From positions 722,460-786,459 of the forward strand of contig NZ_KQ948452.1 of the NCBI RefSeq assembly GCF_001514115.1: a stretch of DNA of 64,000 bases, written 5' to 3'. The DNA comes from Streptomyces olivochromogenes. Lineage in GTDB: Bacteria > Actinomycetota > Actinomycetes > Streptomycetales > Streptomycetaceae. The notes beneath the pieces are model-generated. The model was given only the letters and a program-made list of their open reading frames with translations. It was not told where the DNA came from and searched no databases. Position 1 is the first letter of the stretch, and each line of letters begins with the position of its first letter. Positions 8,711 through 17,785 of this stretch are shown piece by piece. The position numbers and the translations under genes are program-made.

Positions 8711-9609
8711 GTCACAGGTGTGAAATCACGGGCGCCGATGAACTCGGGCCTGCGGACCGGCGCCGCGAACGGCTCGACCGCCGCGTTCTCCACGCTGTTG
8801 AACACGATGAAGACGTTGCTGCGCGGGAACGGCGTGATGTTGTCCCCGGAGCCGTGCATGCAGTTGCAGTCGAACCAGGTCGCCGAACCGGCCCGGCCCG
8901 TGAAGAGCTTGATGCCGTGCCGGTCGGCGAAGCGGGTCAGCGCCTCGTCGGACGGGGTGCCCGCGTCCTGCATCTGGAGCGACTTCTTGTAGTTGTCCCG
9001 CGGGGTGGCCCCCGCACAGCCGAGGAACGTCTTGTGCGACCCCGGCATGATCATGAGGCCGCCGTTGGTGTCGTGGTTCTCGGTCAGCGCGATCGACACG
9101 GACACGGTCCGCATGTTCGCAAGGCCGTCCTCGGCGTGCCAGGTCTCGAAGTCCGAGTGCCAGTAGAACCCGCCGGCCCCGAAGCCCGGTTTGACGTTGA
9201 TCCGCGACTGGTGGACGTAGACGTCCGAGCCGAGGAGCTGCCGGGCCCGCCCGACGACCCGCTCGTCGCGTACGAGCGCGGCGAAGACCTCGCTGATCCG
9301 GTGCACCTCGAAGACGGACCGGATCTCCTGCGTGGCCGGCTCGACGATCGAGCGCTCGTCGGCGCGGATCGCCGGATCGGTCACCAGCCGCTCCAACTCG
9401 GCCCGGTAGAGGGCGACGTCGTCCTCGCCGATCAGCTCCTCGATCGCGAGGAAGCCGTCACGCTCGTACGCCTGGAGGTCGGGCACGGAGAACGGCCCCG
9501 GCGTACCGGGCGCGCCCCAGACGACCGGGTCCTGGCGGGGGAGGGACACCTCGGTGGCGCCGCGGCTGGGGTAGAGATCGGTGACGTTGGCCGTGGTGGT
9601 CGTGGTCAT
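8707..9609 (-). CDS. ectD: Ectoine hydroxylase
   Basis: Non-haem Fe(II)/2-oxoglutarate dioxygenase that converts ectoine to 5-hydroxyectoine. It has 300 residues, the usual EctD length. The PhyH-type fold shows the iron ligands in FYWHSDFETWH (HxD) and the distal His in CMHGSGDN. The signature N-proximal YERDGFLAIEELI is present. It is the last gene of ectABCD, starting 6 bp after ectC. Together the four genes make the compatible solutes ectoine and hydroxyectoine. Confidence 0.97.
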   Translation of the reverse strand: MTTTTTANVTDLYPSRGATEVSLPRQDPVVWGAPGTPGPFSVPDLQAYERDGFLAIEELIGEDDVALYRAELERLVTDPAIRADERSIVEPATQEIRSVFEVHRISEVFAALVRDERVVGRARQLLGSDVYVHQSRINVKPGFGAGGFYWHSDFETWHAEDGLANMRTVSVSIALTENHDTNGGLMIMPGSHKTFLGCAGATPRDNYKKSLQMQDAGTPSDEALTRFADRHGIKLFTGRAGSATWFDCNCMHGSGDNITPFPRSNVFIVFNSVENAAVEPFAAPVRRPEFIGARDFTPVT

Positions 9610-9615
9610 GGGGCT

Positions 9616-10020
9616 TCAGACCTCCTCGGGTTCGGTGAGCAGCGGGTAGACGCCGTTCTCGTCGTGGTCCTCCCGTCCGGTGACGGGCGGATTGAAGACG
9701 CAGACGCACCGGAAGTCGGTCTTGGGGCGCATGGTGTGGCGCTCGTGGCCGTCGAGCAGGTACATCGTGCCCGGCGTGATCCAGTGCGTCTCACCGGTCT
9801 CGTCGTTGGTCAGCTCGGCCTCGCCCGCCACACAGAGCACGGCCTCGATGTGGTTCGCGTACCACATCGACGTCTCCGTACCCGCGTACAGGACCGTCTC
9901 GTGGAGGGAGAAGCCCACCTTCTCCTTGGCGAGGACGATGCGCTTGCTCTCCCAGGTACCCGTCGCGGCCTTCACATGCCGGTCGGTGCCTTCGATGTCC
10001 TTGAACGAACGGACTATCAC
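9616..10020 (-). CDS. ectC: L-ectoine synthase
   Basis: Cyclises N-gamma-acetyl-L-2,4-diaminobutyrate to ectoine. The 134-residue single-domain cupin begins [16 protein letters not shown] and contains [19 protein letters not shown] and the [12 protein letters not shown] cupin strand, all diagnostic for EctC. The GTG at 10020 gives the standard N-terminus and has an AGG about 9 nt upstream. It lies 20 bp after ectB and directly before ectD. Confidence 0.97.
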   Translation of the reverse strand: MIVRSFKDIEGTDRHVKAATGTWESKRIVLAKEKVGFSLHETVLYAGTETSMWYANHIEAVLCVAGEAELTNDETGETHWITPGTMYLLDGHERHTMRPKTDFRCVCVFNPPVTGREDHDENGVYPLLTEPEEV

Positions 10021-10040
10021 GGTGGTGCCGTGCCTTTCTG

Positions 10041-11312
10041 TCAGACGGATTCGCGTACGGCGCGGGCGAGGGTGCGCAGGCCCTCGTCGAGCTCGTCGGG
10101 GGTGATGGTGAGCGCGGGGAGGAGTTTCACGACCTCGCTCTCCGGCCCCGAGGTCTCGATGAGCAGCCCGAGTTCGAAGGCGCGCTGCGCGACGCGCCCC
10201 GCACGCTCCTTCTCGTGGAACTCGAGGCCCCAGACGAGACCGCGCCCCCGGTACTCCTTCACGTCGGCGAGGTTCTCCTCGGTGACGGAGATCAGCGCCT
10301 GCTCGATCTGCTCGCCGCGGGCACGGGTCTGCTTCTCCATGGCGGACCCGTCGGCCCAGTACGTCTCCAGGGCCGCGGCGGCGGTGACGAACGCCGGGTT
10401 GTTGCCGCGGAACGTGCCGTTGTGCTCGCCCGGCTCCCAGATGTCCAGCTCGGGCTTGAACAGGCACAGCGACATGGGCAGCCCGTACCCGCTGATGGAC
10501 TTGGACACGGTCACGATGTCGGGCACGATCCCCGCCTCCTCGAAGGAGAAGAACGCTCCCGTCCGCCCGCAGCCCATCTGGATGTCGTCGACGATGAGCA
10601 ACATGTCGCGCCGCCGGCACAGGTCGGCGAGGGCGCGCAGCCACTCGGGCCTGGCGACGTTGATGCCGCCCTCGCCCTGCACGGTCTCGACGATGACCGC
10701 GGCGGGCCGGTTGAGCCCCGACCCCTGGTCCTCGAGCAGCCGCTCGAACCAGAGGAAGTCCGGTACCTGGCCGTCGAAGTAGTTGTCGAACGGCATCGGG
10801 GTCCCGTGCACGAGCGGAATCCCGGCACCGGCCCGCTTGAAGGCGTTCCCGGTCACGGCCAGCGAACCCAGCGACATCCCGTGGAAGGCGTTGGTGAAGG
10901 ACACGATCGCCTCGCGCCCCTTCACCTTGCGCGCCAGCTTCAGCGCGGACTCGACGGCGTTGGTGCCCGTCGGCCCCGGGAACATGACCTTGTAGGGCAG
11001 GTCGCGCGGCCGTAGGACGAGATTCTGGAAGGCCTCCAGGAAGGCGCGTTTGGCGGTCGTCGACATGTCGAGGCCGTGGGTGACGCCGTCGCGCTCCAGG
11101 TAGTCGATGAGGGCCCGTTTGAGTACGGGGTTGTTGTGCCCGTAGTTCAGGGACCCCGCACCGGCGAAGAAGTCGAGGTACTCGTGCCCGTCCTCGTCGA
11201 ACATCCGGCTGCCCCGGGCCCGGTCGAAGACGGTGGGCCAGTTGCGGCAGTAGCTGCGCACCTCCGACTCCAGGGTCTCGAAGACGCTCAGGTCGGGCTG
11301 GATGATGGTCAC
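10041..11312 (-). CDS. ectB: Diaminobutyrate--2-oxoglutarate transaminase
   Basis: PLP-dependent class III aminotransferase that makes L-2,4-diaminobutyrate from aspartate semialdehyde and glutamate, the first ectoine step. It has 423 residues, the normal length. The PLP lysine is in [10 protein letters not shown], the cofactor aspartate in [13 protein letters not shown], and the phosphate-binding loop is [16 protein letters not shown]. The GTG at 11312 has GAGGAG 9 nt upstream. A 103-bp repeat-containing spacer separates it from ectA. Confidence 0.97.
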   Translation of the reverse strand: MTIIQPDLSVFETLESEVRSYCRNWPTVFDRARGSRMFDEDGHEYLDFFAGAGSLNYGHNNPVLKRALIDYLERDGVTHGLDMSTTAKRAFLEAFQNLVLRPRDLPYKVMFPGPTGTNAVESALKLARKVKGREAIVSFTNAFHGMSLGSLAVTGNAFKRAGAGIPLVHGTPMPFDNYFDGQVPDFLWFERLLEDQGSGLNRPAAVIVETVQGEGGINVARPEWLRALADLCRRRDMLLIVDDIQMGCGRTGAFFSFEEAGIVPDIVTVSKSISGYGLPMSLCLFKPELDIWEPGEHNGTFRGNNPAFVTAAAALETYWADGSAMEKQTRARGEQIEQALISVTEENLADVKEYRGRGLVWGLEFHEKERAGRVAQRAFELGLLIETSGPESEVVKLLPALTITPDELDEGLRTLARAVRESV

Positions 11313-11340
11313 GGCGAATCGCTCCTCGGTGCGTGGGGGG

Positions 11341-11376
11341 AGGAAGTCAGGGGGAAGTCAGGGGAAGCCAGGGGGT
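11341..11376. repeat. Imperfect 10-12 bp tandem repeats in the ectA-ectB spacer
   Basis: GGAAGTCAGGGG-like units occur three times in succession, with a related GATGTCAGGG at 11394. On the transcribed strand this gives a pyrimidine-rich, C-tract leader before ectB. No function is evident. Confidence 0.55.
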
Positions 11377-11415
11377 GTCCGGGTCGGCCGGGGGGATGTC
11401 AGGGCCGGGCCGGGG

Positions 11416-11955
11416 TCAGCCGGAGAGCGGACCGATCCGGTAGAGCACTTCGGGGTCGTGCGGGCCGTCCGGGAACTGCCCGGCCTCGAACAGCACTTCG
11501 CGCTCGAGGCGCGCGCCGTGGCGTCGCGCGTACGAGGTGAACAGGCGCTCGGAGGCGGTGTTGCCGGGCGTGATCGTGGTCTCGACGGCGGTGATCGTCC
11601 GCTGCTCCGCGACCCGCGCGGTCAGCCCGTCGAGCAGGGCCGCGGCCAGTCCGCGTCCGCGGTGGGCGGCGTCGACGGCCACCTGCCACACGAGCAGGGT
11701 GCCCGGACGCTCGGGCCGGACGTACCCGGTGACGAAGCCGACGGGCACGCCGTCCGCGTCGCGCGCCACCGCCGAGGTGCCGGCGAAGTCACGGCACCAC
11801 AGCAGATAGCTGTACGAGGAGTTCAGGTCGAGGGTTCCGGAGTCCTTGGCGATATGCCAGAGCGCGGCTCCGTCCGCCACCTTCGGACGGTCGATCCGAA
11901 GGCCCTCCGGCATTTCCAGGAATTCCGCTTGCAGGTCTGCTTGTGCGGCGGTCAT
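11416..11955 (-). CDS. ectA: L-2,4-diaminobutyrate N-gamma-acetyltransferase
   Basis: GNAT enzyme that acetylates diaminobutyrate in the second ectoine step. It has 179 residues with the EctA signatures LDLNSSYSYLLWCRDF and WQVAVDAAHRGRGLAAALLDGL (acetyl-CoA loop). The ATG at 11955 gives the standard MTAAQADLQ-type N-terminus. A longer frame upstream reads through the promoter and is not used. It is first in the ectABCD operon. Confidence 0.97.
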   Translation of the reverse strand: MTAAQADLQAEFLEMPEGLRIDRPKVADGAALWHIAKDSGTLDLNSSYSYLLWCRDFAGTSAVARDADGVPVGFVTGYVRPERPGTLLVWQVAVDAAHRGRGLAAALLDGLTARVAEQRTITAVETTITPGNTASERLFTSYARRHGARLEREVLFEAGQFPDGPHDPEVLYRIGPLSG

Positions 11956-12300
11956 GCGGATTGAATTTACCGATGGAAATCTCAAATTGCATCGTCGTAC
12001 GGGGTTACGCACGACGCCTCGTTGTGTTATCACGCGCCCGTGAGAGTGCGGTGCTGCGGGTGGTGTAATGGGACGGTTTGCCAGGAAAATAAGGGAGGAA
12101 GTGGACGTGCTGTGGAGTGCGTCACAGACACGTAATCGCCACGAGATGTGCCCGAATTACGTTGGTTGGCGTTCGCGAAATCTTTGCGTTTAGGGGCCGG
12201 GAAAGCGGGCAGGAGAATACGGGAAGCTCATCTTCGAGTTAATGCAAGAATAAGCATGGTGAGTGCCTCGTCAATTGATGCGCGATTAAGCTCCGGTAAG
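11956..12300. promoter_or_regulatory. Upstream region of ectABCD (AT-richer), promoter not resolved
   Basis: This part of the 598-bp gene-free stretch is markedly AT-richer than its surroundings, with TTGAATTTACC, GAAAATAAG and GAGTTAATGCAAGAATAAGC patches. It must hold the osmotically controlled ect promoter. I see no confident -35/-10 pair. Short frames here lack RBS, family features and Streptomyces codon use. Confidence 0.5.
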
Positions 12301-12306
12301 TCCGTG

Positions 12307-12350
12307 GAAGAACACGCCGGGGCTCCGCCCTGGACCCCGGTGTGTTCTTC
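12307..12350. terminator. Long hairpin downstream of aminotransferase gene
   Basis: GAAGAACAC (307-315) and CCGGGG pair with CCCCGG and GTGTTCTTC (342-350), giving a stem of about 15 bp with two single-base irregularities. It lies downstream of the minus-strand aminotransferase (stop at 12554). It could terminate that transcript, or it may simply be part of the repeat cluster. Confidence 0.55.
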
Positions 12351-12512
12351 GGGTGCGGGTGGGTGGGGGCTTGGCGCGCAGTTCCCCGCGCCCCTGGGGC
12401 GCGGGGCTGCGCCCCGGTGCCCCATCGGCCTCGTCCTCGCGCGCCGGACGAGCTGGAGGGCTTTTAGGGGCGCGGGGAACTGCGCGACCAGCCCCCACTC
12501 ACCCGCAGCCGA
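12351..12512. repeat. Two type A dispersed repeats in inverted orientation
   Basis: Copy 1 (12351-12396, forward) and copy 2 (12466-12512, reversed) match over about 46 bp, including CGCAGTTCCCCGCGCCCCT. They enclose about 70 bp of GC-rich sequence, so the region could fold into a large cruciform or stem-loop. A further fragment at 12521-12555 (GGGGTCTGGGGCGGAGCCCC) resembles the inner hairpin of the type B repeat. Confidence 0.8.
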
Positions 12513-12553
12513 TACACCCACCCGGGGTCTGGGGCGGAGCCCCAGGTTCGGGG

Positions 12554-13675
12554 CTAGGACCACGCCTTCGTCGTCGCGCGGCGTGCCGCTTCCAGGTCGA
12601 TCGTGAGGCCGGACTCGGCCATCGCCGCCCCCAACGCCGCGAGGCAGGAATGCACGACCCCCGGCGTCGCATCGGGGCCGTAGTGGTTCACCCGGATCAT
12701 CTCCTTCGCCAGCGCACCCCCACCCGCGACCAACGGCAACACCGGATCCGCGGCCAACGCCTTCGCGACCAGCACCCCCGCATCGACCCCGGACGGCGCC
12801 CGCAACGTCGTGGCGACCGGCGCCGCGTCCCCCGCCTCGTACACATACGGCTCCAGCCCGCCCCCGAGAGCGACCGCCCCCGCCCGCGTCGCCGCCGCCG
12901 CCAGGGCGTGGCGGCGCATCACCGCGTCGAGCCCCTCCGCCTCGATCCGCTCGACACACGCCTCCAGCGCCAGCATCTCCAGCTGCGCCGGCGCGTGCAG
13001 CAGCGCCTTGCGCCCGCGGTCGACCCACCGCTCCTTCCAGTCCAGCAGGGAGAGGTAGGACCGACGCGGCGCCCCGGGATTGGCGGCCATCCGCGCCCAT
13101 GCCCGCTCGCTCACGGACACGGCCGACACCCCGGCCGGCCCGCCCATCGCCTTCTGCGCCCCGATCACGCACAGGTCGACTCCCCACGCGTCCGGCAGCA
13201 CCGGCTCCGCGCCGATCGAGGCGACGGCGTCCAGGTAGAACAGCGCGCCGTGCGCACGCACCACCTCGCCGATCTCCGCGACGGGGTTCGTGTTGCCCGT
13301 CGCCGCCTCCGCGTGCACCAGCGAGACGAAGTCGATCGCCGGATGCTCGGCGAAGGCGTCACGCACCTGCGCGGCCGTCACCGCCGTGTGGAACGGCACC
13401 GCGAGATCGATCACCGTCGCCCCGCAGTCCCGCAGCCAGTCCCCGAAGGTCTGCCCGTAGGGCCCGGTGATCACGTTGAGCGCGGTGGTGCCCGGCCCGG
13501 CCGTGGCGCGAATGGCGCCCTCCAGGGGCAACAGCGCCTCGCCCTGCATGATCACGACGTCCTGCTCGGTCGAGAGCAGCCGCACCACGCGGTCCTCGAT
13601 CGCCGCGAAGTGTGCGGCGCTCAGCGGGGCGAGGTCCAGGAAGGGGTGGGTCACGGCGGTGCTCTCTTCGCTCAC
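12554..13675 (-). CDS. Class V aminotransferase (alanine/serine-glyoxylate or PucG type)
   Basis: A 373-residue PLP enzyme of the alanine-glyoxylate/serine-glyoxylate aminotransferase branch. The PLP lysine is in IGAQKAMGGPAG, the cofactor aspartate in FYLDAVASIGAEP, and the substrate loop is VHAEAATGNTNPV. The family makes glycine from glyoxylate or takes part in purine-derived ureidoglycine metabolism. The exact substrate is uncertain. The GTG at 13675 is assumed; a GTG at 13654 would remove 7 residues. It is divergent from the amino acid ABC transporter operon. Confidence 0.82.
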   Translation of the reverse strand: MSEESTAVTHPFLDLAPLSAAHFAAIEDRVVRLLSTEQDVVIMQGEALLPLEGAIRATAGPGTTALNVITGPYGQTFGDWLRDCGATVIDLAVPFHTAVTAAQVRDAFAEHPAIDFVSLVHAEAATGNTNPVAEIGEVVRAHGALFYLDAVASIGAEPVLPDAWGVDLCVIGAQKAMGGPAGVSAVSVSERAWARMAANPGAPRRSYLSLLDWKERWVDRGRKALLHAPAQLEMLALEACVERIEAEGLDAVMRRHALAAAATRAGAVALGGGLEPYVYEAGDAAPVATTLRAPSGVDAGVLVAKALAADPVLPLVAGGGALAKEMIRVNHYGPDATPGVVHSCLAALGAAMAESGLTIDLEAARRATTKAWS

Positions 13676-13828
13676 GGGTTCCAATGCGCAGCCCCGAGCG
13701 TATCCGGCGTCCTTGTCGCGTCCGCGGCGATCCTCGGTCGTACGAGCGGGTACCCCCAGTTCGTAGGGCCGGACGGCCCCACAAGGCATGACTTCTGAGG
13801 CCGAACGGCGCAACAGCCATCGGATTGA

Positions 13829-13857
13829 TTTGAGTGAGTCAAACCTTTCCTTATAAT
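13829..13857 (+). promoter_or_regulatory. Near-consensus promoter with overlapping inverted repeat
   Basis: TTGAGT (13830-13835) and a perfect TATAAT (13852-13857) are 16 bp apart, 33 bp before the transporter start. The -35 is embedded in TTTGAGTGAGTCAAA (13829-13843), an inverted repeat that could be an operator. A full TATAAT box is unusual in this GC-rich genome. Confidence 0.7.
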
Positions 13858-13890
13858 CGGAATCCTCCATTCCCCCCACAGGAGGTCTCC

Positions 13891-14739
13891 GTGAACTCGG
13901 TCCTCGGACGCCGGACGCGCATTCTGGCCGCCACCACCGCCACGGCCGGGCTGCTGCTCGTGGCCGGCTGTTCCTCGGGCGGCGGAGGGGGCCAGAGCAG
14001 TGCCAAGGGCGTTCCCCTGGTCAAGGCGGGCCAGGTCACGACCTGCACCCACCTCCCGTACCCGCCGTTCCAGTCGGAGATCGACGGCAAGGTGCAGGGC
14101 TTCGACGTCGCGCTGATCGACCTGGTCGCGGGGGACCTCGGCGTGAAGCAGGCCATCGTCGACACGCCCTTCGAGAACTTCAAGACGGGCGCGTTCCTCA
14201 ACTCCGGCCAGTGCGACCTCGCCGCCGCCGGCATGACGATCACCCCGGAGCGCAAGAAGAACGTCGACTTCTCCGACCCGTACTTCGACGCCACCCAGGC
14301 TGTCCTGGTCGACAAGAAGAGCGGCGTCAACTCCCTCGCCGACGTGAAGGCCAAGGGCAAGAAGCTCGGCGCCCAGGCGCAGACCACGGGCGAGGAGTAC
14401 GCGGCGAAGCAGGGCTTCGACTCGGTCTCCTTCGAGTCCTCCGACGCGGTCCTGAGCGGCCTGCGCACCGGCCAGGTCCAGGCCGTGATCATCGACTACC
14501 CGGTCGTCCAGGGCTGGCTGAAGGACAAGGCCAACGCCGACGCCTTCAAGGTGGTCGACCACCTCAACACCGGTGAGCAGTACGGCTTCACGGTCAAGAA
14601 GGGCAACACCAAGCTCCTCGCCGAGATCAACAAGACGATCAAGCAGGCAAAGGCCGACGGCACGTACAAGAAGCTCTACGAGAAGTGGATCGGCCCGTAC
14701 CCGGCGTCCGCGGCCACCGCCTCCCCGTCCGCCTCATGA
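13891..14739 (+). CDS. Polar amino acid ABC transporter, substrate-binding lipoprotein
   Basis: A 282-residue extracellular solute-binding protein (SBP_bac_3 family) that captures a polar amino acid for import. The N-terminus [21 protein letters not shown] is a lipoprotein signal with lipobox cysteine at about residue 27, followed by a Gly/Ser linker. The fold shows the usual [15 protein letters not shown] and [15 protein letters not shown] motifs. The GTG at 13891 has a perfect GGAGG 5 nt upstream. It overlaps the permease start by ATGA. The ligand cannot be read from sequence. Confidence 0.92.
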   Translation: MNSVLGRRTRILAATTATAGLLLVAGCSSGGGGGQSSAKGVPLVKAGQVTTCTHLPYPPFQSEIDGKVQGFDVALIDLVAGDLGVKQAIVDTPFENFKTGAFLNSGQCDLAAAGMTITPERKKNVDFSDPYFDATQAVLVDKKSGVNSLADVKAKGKKLGAQAQTTGEEYAAKQGFDSVSFESSDAVLSGLRTGQVQAVIIDYPVVQGWLKDKANADAFKVVDHLNTGEQYGFTVKKGNTKLLAEINKTIKQAKADGTYKKLYEKWIGPYPASAATASPSAS

Positions 14740-15569
14740 GCGATGCCGACGCAACCCTCCAGCCCCGGAAGTCCGGCCTGACCCGGCGCCAGAAGCGCGC
14801 CCTCTCGCGCGGCGCGCAGTACGTCGTCTTCGTCGCCGCCGTGATCGCCTTCGCGGTCGCGGCGGACTGGGGACGTCTGAAGAACCAGTTCGCGCAGTGG
14901 GACCTGGTCAAGCAGATGTTCCCGGACGTCATCACACTGGCGCTGAAGAACACCGTGCTCTACACGATGTCCGGCTTCGTCGTCGGTCTCGTGCTCGGCC
15001 TGGTCATCGCCTTGATGCGACTGTCCCCGGTGGGCCCCTACCGCTGGCTCGCCGGCATCTACATCGAGATCTTCCGCGGCCTGCCCGCCCTGCTGATCTT
15101 CGTCTTCGTGGGTGTCGCCGTCCCCTTGGCGTTCCCGGGCACGGAGATCCCCGGCGGTACCTACGGCAAGGTGGCGCTCGCGCTCGGCCTGGTCTCGGCC
15201 GCGTACATGGCCGAGACGATCCGCGCGGGCATCCAGGCGGTGCCCAAGGGACAGATGGAGGCGGCCCGTTCGCTGGGCTTCTCGCACGCGCGGGCCATGG
15301 TCTCGATCATCATCCCGCAGGCGTTCCGCATCGTGATCCCGCCGCTCACCAACGAGCTCGTGCTCCTCTTCAAGGACTCCTCGCTGGTGCTGTTCCTCGG
15401 GGTCACCCTGGAGGAGCGCGAACTCACCAAGTTCGGGCGCGACCTGGCGAGCCAGACCGCCAACTCCACACCGATCCTGGTCGCGGGCCTGTGCTACCTG
15501 CTCGTCACCGTGCCGCTCGGATTCGTCGTACGCCGCCTGGAGGCCAAGGCCGGGGAGGCCACCAAGTGA
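14736..15569 (+). CDS. Polar amino acid ABC transporter, permease
   Basis: A 277-residue inner membrane permease of the HisMQ/GlnP type. Several transmembrane helices flank the EAA loop ([30 protein letters not shown]), which docks the ATPase. The N-terminus is cytoplasmic and basic. The start overlaps the binding-protein stop (ATGA), and the stop overlaps the ATPase start (GTGA), so the three genes are translationally coupled. Confidence 0.93.
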   Translation: MSDADATLQPRKSGLTRRQKRALSRGAQYVVFVAAVIAFAVAADWGRLKNQFAQWDLVKQMFPDVITLALKNTVLYTMSGFVVGLVLGLVIALMRLSPVGPYRWLAGIYIEIFRGLPALLIFVFVGVAVPLAFPGTEIPGGTYGKVALALGLVSAAYMAETIRAGIQAVPKGQMEAARSLGFSHARAMVSIIIPQAFRIVIPPLTNELVLLFKDSSLVLFLGVTLEERELTKFGRDLASQTANSTPILVAGLCYLLVTVPLGFVVRRLEAKAGEATK

Positions 15570-16381
15570 CCAACACCAGCAGTAGTTCCGGCACCAGCAC
15601 TCCGGAGATCCACGTCCGGGACCTCCACAAGTCCTTCGGCGACAACGACGTCCTGCGCGGTATCGACCTGGAGATCGGACAGGGCGAGGTCGTCTGTGTC
15701 ATCGGCCCCTCCGGCTCAGGCAAGTCCACCCTGCTGCGCTGCGTGAACCTCCTGGAGGAACCCACCCAGGGGCAGGTCTTCGTCGGCGGTACCGAGGTCA
15801 CGCACCCCGACGTCGACATCGACGCCGTACGCCGCCGGATCGGCATGGTCTTCCAGCAGTTCAACCTCTTCCCGCACCTGTCGGTGACCGAGAACCTCAC
15901 GCTCCCGCAGCGCCGGGTGCTGAAGCGGGGCAAGGAGGAGGCGGCCGAGGTCGCCGCCGAGAACCTGGAGCGGGTGGGCCTGTCCGAGAAGGCCGACGCC
16001 TACCCCTCCTCCCTCTCCGGCGGCCAGCAGCAGCGCGTCGCGATCGCCCGCGCGCTCGCCATGGGGCCCGAGGTGATGCTCTTCGACGAGCCGACCTCGG
16101 CGCTCGACCCGGAGCTCGTCGGCGACGTGCTCGCCGTCATGCGCAGGCTCGCCCACGAGGGCATGACGATGATGGTCGTCACCCACGAGATGAGCTTCGC
16201 GCGCGAGGTCGCCGACCGGGTCGTCTTCATGGACGGCGGCGTGATCGTCGAGGACGGCGCCCCCGCGCAGGTCATCGGCAACCCGAGCCACGAGCGCACC
16301 CGCCACTTCCTGTCCCGGCTGCTGGACCCGGCGATGGCGGACGTCGAGGACGACGTGGAGGAGGGGGAAAAGGGGCTGTAG
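15566..16381 (+). CDS. Polar amino acid ABC transporter, ATP-binding protein
   Basis: A 271-residue GlnQ/HisP-type ATPase. Walker A is GPSGSGKST, the signature is LSGGQQQR, Walker B is [12 protein letters not shown], and the switch histidine is in VVTHEMSF. It powers import with the preceding permease and lipoprotein. The Ser/Thr-rich N-terminal leader and the acidic C-terminal tail ([12 protein letters not shown]) extend the usual core slightly. The GTG start overlaps the permease stop. Confidence 0.95.
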   Translation: MTNTSSSSGTSTPEIHVRDLHKSFGDNDVLRGIDLEIGQGEVVCVIGPSGSGKSTLLRCVNLLEEPTQGQVFVGGTEVTHPDVDIDAVRRRIGMVFQQFNLFPHLSVTENLTLPQRRVLKRGKEEAAEVAAENLERVGLSEKADAYPSSLSGGQQQRVAIARALAMGPEVMLFDEPTSALDPELVGDVLAVMRRLAHEGMTMMVVTHEMSFAREVADRVVFMDGGVIVEDGAPAQVIGNPSHERTRHFLSRLLDPAMADVEDDVEEGEKGL

Positions 16382-16416
16382 CACCTCGCCGTGCGGCACG
16401 AATTAGGGTGCGGTGC

Positions 16417-17508
16417 ATGAGCGATCGCGCGGTGCTGCACGTGAAGGGGCGGGTGCTCGTCGGGCCCGACGACGTCCGGGACGAGCTGTGGGTCGTCGGC
16501 GGGAGGATCTCCTACGAGCGTCCCACCGGCGCCCGTGACATCCGTACCGTCGAGGGCTGGGCCCTCCCCGGTCTCGTCGACGCGCACTGCCACGTCGGCC
16601 TCGACGCGCACGGGCCCGTCCCCGACGACGTCTCCGAGAAGCAGGCGCTCACCGACCGCGAGGCCGGCACCCTGCTCATCCGGGACGCGGGCTCGCCCTC
16701 CGACACCCGCTGGATCGACGACCGCGCCGACCTCCCGAAGATCATCCGCGCGGGCCGGCACATCGCCCGCACCCGCCGCTACATCCGCAACTACGCGCAC
16801 GAGATCGAGCCGGAGGACCTGGTCGCGTACGTCGCCCAGGAGGCCCGGCGCGGCGACGGCTGGGTGAAACTGGTCGGCGACTGGATCGACCGCGAGACGG
16901 GCGACCTCGGCGCCTGCTGGCCGCGCGAGGCCGCCGCGGCGGCGATCGCCGAGGCGCACCGCCTCGGCGCACGGGTGACCGCGCACTGCTTCGCGGAGGA
17001 CTCGCTCAGGGACCTGGTCGAGGCGGGCATCGACTGCGTCGAGCACGCGACCGGCCTGACCGAGGAGACGATCCCCCTCTTCGCCTCCCGAGGGGTCGCG
17101 ATCGTCCCCACGCTCGTCAACATCGCCACCTTCCCGCAGCTCGCCGCCGGGGGAGAGGCGAAGTTCCCGCGCTGGTCGGCGCACATGCGGGCACTGCACG
17201 AACGCCGCTACGACACCGTGCGCGCCGCCTACGACGCCGGAGTCCCGGTCTACGTCGGCACCGACGCGGGCGGTTCGCTGGCCCACGGTCTGGTGGCCGG
17301 CGAGGTCGCCGAACTCGTCACCGCGGGCATCCCGCCGGTCGAGGCGCTGTCCGCGACGGCCTGGGGCGCCCGGCGGTGGCTCGGGCGGCCGGGGCTCGAC
17401 GAGGGCGCGCCCGCCGACCTCGTGGTGTACGAGGGGGATCCGCGCGCGGACGTACGGGTGCTGGCGGCTCCGCGCCGGGTGGTGCTCGACGGGCGGGTCG
17501 TGGGCTAG
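16417..17508 (+). CDS. Amidohydrolase family metal-dependent hydrolase
   Basis: A 363-residue cytoplasmic amidohydrolase (imidazolonepropionase/prolidase-like branch). The metal ligands are visible in DAHCHVGLDAHG (HxH), the later histidines in RVTAHCFAE and CVEHATGL, and the catalytic aspartate in YVGTDAGGSL. The ATG at 16417 has AGGG 8 nt upstream; a GTG at 16408 is less likely. Substrate unknown. It lies 35 bp after the ABC transporter operon and may handle an imported amide or cyclic compound, which is inference. Confidence 0.85.
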   Translation: MSDRAVLHVKGRVLVGPDDVRDELWVVGGRISYERPTGARDIRTVEGWALPGLVDAHCHVGLDAHGPVPDDVSEKQALTDREAGTLLIRDAGSPSDTRWIDDRADLPKIIRAGRHIARTRRYIRNYAHEIEPEDLVAYVAQEARRGDGWVKLVGDWIDRETGDLGACWPREAAAAAIAEAHRLGARVTAHCFAEDSLRDLVEAGIDCVEHATGLTEETIPLFASRGVAIVPTLVNIATFPQLAAGGEAKFPRWSAHMRALHERRYDTVRAAYDAGVPVYVGTDAGGSLAHGLVAGEVAELVTAGIPPVEALSATAWGARRWLGRPGLDEGAPADLVVYEGDPRADVRVLAAPRRVVLDGRVVG

Positions 17509-17696
17509 CGGCGCAGGGGTCGTCCGGTTGACGGAGCGTTACGCGTCCGCCGGTCGCCTCGTTACGCACCACCGTGCGCGCTCCGGAGCGTCGACCGGCG
17601 TGTTCGGGGCGGGGCTGGTGAGCGGGCGACGGTGGGGAACATCCGTGCCCGGCGATGCCGGGGAGATTCGAACGAACTCCCGGAAACCCCACGTTG

Positions 17697-17731
17697 GAGT
17701 GAAGTCACGTCAGGTTGCTGACTGTTCACTC
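17697..17731. other. Hairpin in leader of the LAXTG protein gene
   Basis: GAGTGAA (17697-17703) pairs with TTCACTC (17725-17731), and inside it GTCAG pairs with CTGAC. It lies 54 bp before the likely start codon, probably in the 5' untranslated region. The rest of the 277-bp gap shows nothing I can name. Confidence 0.5.
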
Positions 17732-17785
17732 TCGGTGCGTAATTCTTGCCGGGTCCCAAGCTGTTCTCTCCTGGGGGTCCCACCC

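Noticed and set aside
12148..12606. Forward open frame in the ect-aminotransferase gap
   Set aside because: It runs through the dispersed repeats and the opposite aminotransferase gene, and has no RBS, no family features and repeat-derived composition.
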